The position numbers and the translations under genes were made by a program. This document shows positions 28,827-29,125 of a stretch of 29,125 bases of DNA, one piece after another. A model generated the notes under the pieces. It ran no database searches, had not been told where the DNA came from, and worked only from the letters and a program-made list of their open reading frames with translations. The DNA lies in assembly GCA_035653595.1 (NCBI GenBank), contig DASRBO010000137.1:1-29125 (forward strand), in the 5' to 3' direction. The stretch is from DASRBO01 sp035653595 (GTDB lineage: Bacteria; Actinomycetota; Acidimicrobiia; Acidimicrobiales; JAJPHE01). Position 1 is the stretch's first letter; each line of letters starts with the position of its first letter.

Positions 28827-29125
28827 CCCAGCCCCCTGCCGACGCCGGCTCCCGACCGCCGCCGCCTGACGGTTGGTACGGAGCGGTGGCCGACTTCGTC
28901 GGCGAGGCCTACCTCAACTACTCCTTCACCAAGGGCACCGAGCAGGAGGTCGCCTTCCTCGTCGACACCCTGGGCCTGGTCCCAGGATGCCGGGTGCTCG
29001 ACGTCGGTTGCGGGCCGGGTCGGCACAGCCTCGCCCTGGCCGCCCGCGGCGTACGCAGTGTCGGCGTGGACCGGGCCGAGGCCTTCGTGCGCCTGGCCAC
29101 CACCGCTGCTGCCACCACCGCCACC
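28823..29125 (+). CDS. Class I SAM-dependent methyltransferase, 3'-truncated by the window edge
   Basis: The frame open to the window end encodes an N-terminal segment (DGWYGAVADFVGEAYLNYSF) followed by KGTEQEVAFLVDTLGLVPG. It continues with methyltransferase motif I VLDVGCGPGRHSLALAARG and its motif II acidic end GVDRA, which bind S-adenosylmethionine. The only candidate start that includes the whole N-terminus is CTG 28823, which overlaps the polA stop as CTGA and follows GAGG by 7 nt. A GTG at 28886 is the standard alternative and would remove 21 residues. No ATG, GTG or TTG exists in frame between the polA stop and that GTG. The methyl acceptor is unknown. Tight coupling to polA suggests one operon. 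Confidence 0.85.
   Translation, partial: MTQPPADAGSRPPPPDGWYGAVADFVGEAYLNYSFTKGTEQEVAFLVDTLGLVPGCRVLDVGCGPGRHSLALAARGVRSVGVDRAEAFVRLATTAAATTAT

Overview
This is a very GC-rich, gene-dense bacterial window of about 29 kb. Several signs point to an actinobacterium: the base composition, many GTG and TTG starts, a tRNA gene without encoded CCA, a PdtaR-like ANTAR response regulator upstream of polA (as in mycobacteria), and repeated TAnnnT boxes placed 6-9 nt before start codons (leaderless-type promoters). I suspect an Acidimicrobiia-like lineage, but that class assignment is inference.

Layout. 1-2296: the 3' part of a PiT phosphate transporter, convergent with a PhoU-DUF47 fusion protein. 2393-4686: a full-length transketolase and a small unknown gene, divergent from one compact promoter. 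4709-9513: two minus-strand genes. One encodes an 814-residue protein joining a degenerate PAP2-like domain, a kinase-like domain and an MprF-like flippase domain. The other encodes a pyridoxamine-phosphate-oxidase-like domain fused to an ABC1/UbiB kinase-like protein. 9615-10501: a Bcp peroxiredoxin translationally coupled to FabZ. 10590-15047: the type II fatty acid synthesis operon, transcribed fabD-fabH-fabG-acpP-fabF on the minus strand; FabD carries an extra C-terminal domain that looks like a lysine-less biotinyl/lipoyl fold. 15268-15351: tRNA-Leu(CAA). 15377-17553: an FAD monooxygenase and a TauD/TfdA-type dioxygenase. 17567-25085: a minus-strand operon of eight tightly packed genes. 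It encodes an MBL-fold hydrolase, a membrane-anchored substrate-binding protein, LivH, LivM, LivG, LivF with a ribbon-helix-helix-like tail, a secreted C-terminally anchored protein and a small zinc-ribbon membrane protein. 25157-29125: a plus-strand cluster of a coiled-coil protein, the ANTAR regulator, DNA polymerase I and the start of a methyltransferase.

How the genes work together. The fab operon and fabZ together supply malonyl transfer, initiation, carrier, ketoreduction, dehydration and elongation for fatty acids; an enoyl reductase is not seen here. The Liv operon is a complete high-affinity importer of the branched-chain amino acid/amide class with unusual accessory parts, and is the best candidate in the window for an incompletely described system. 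The UbiB-like and flippase-like proteins probably act at the membrane in isoprenoid or lipid handling.

Most genes are separated by fewer than 100 bases and no gene-free stretch exceeds 300 bases. The longest gap, 15048-15267 between fabD and the tRNA, holds only a strong hairpin and presumed promoters. I see no insertion sequence, CRISPR array, rRNA or prophage gene.
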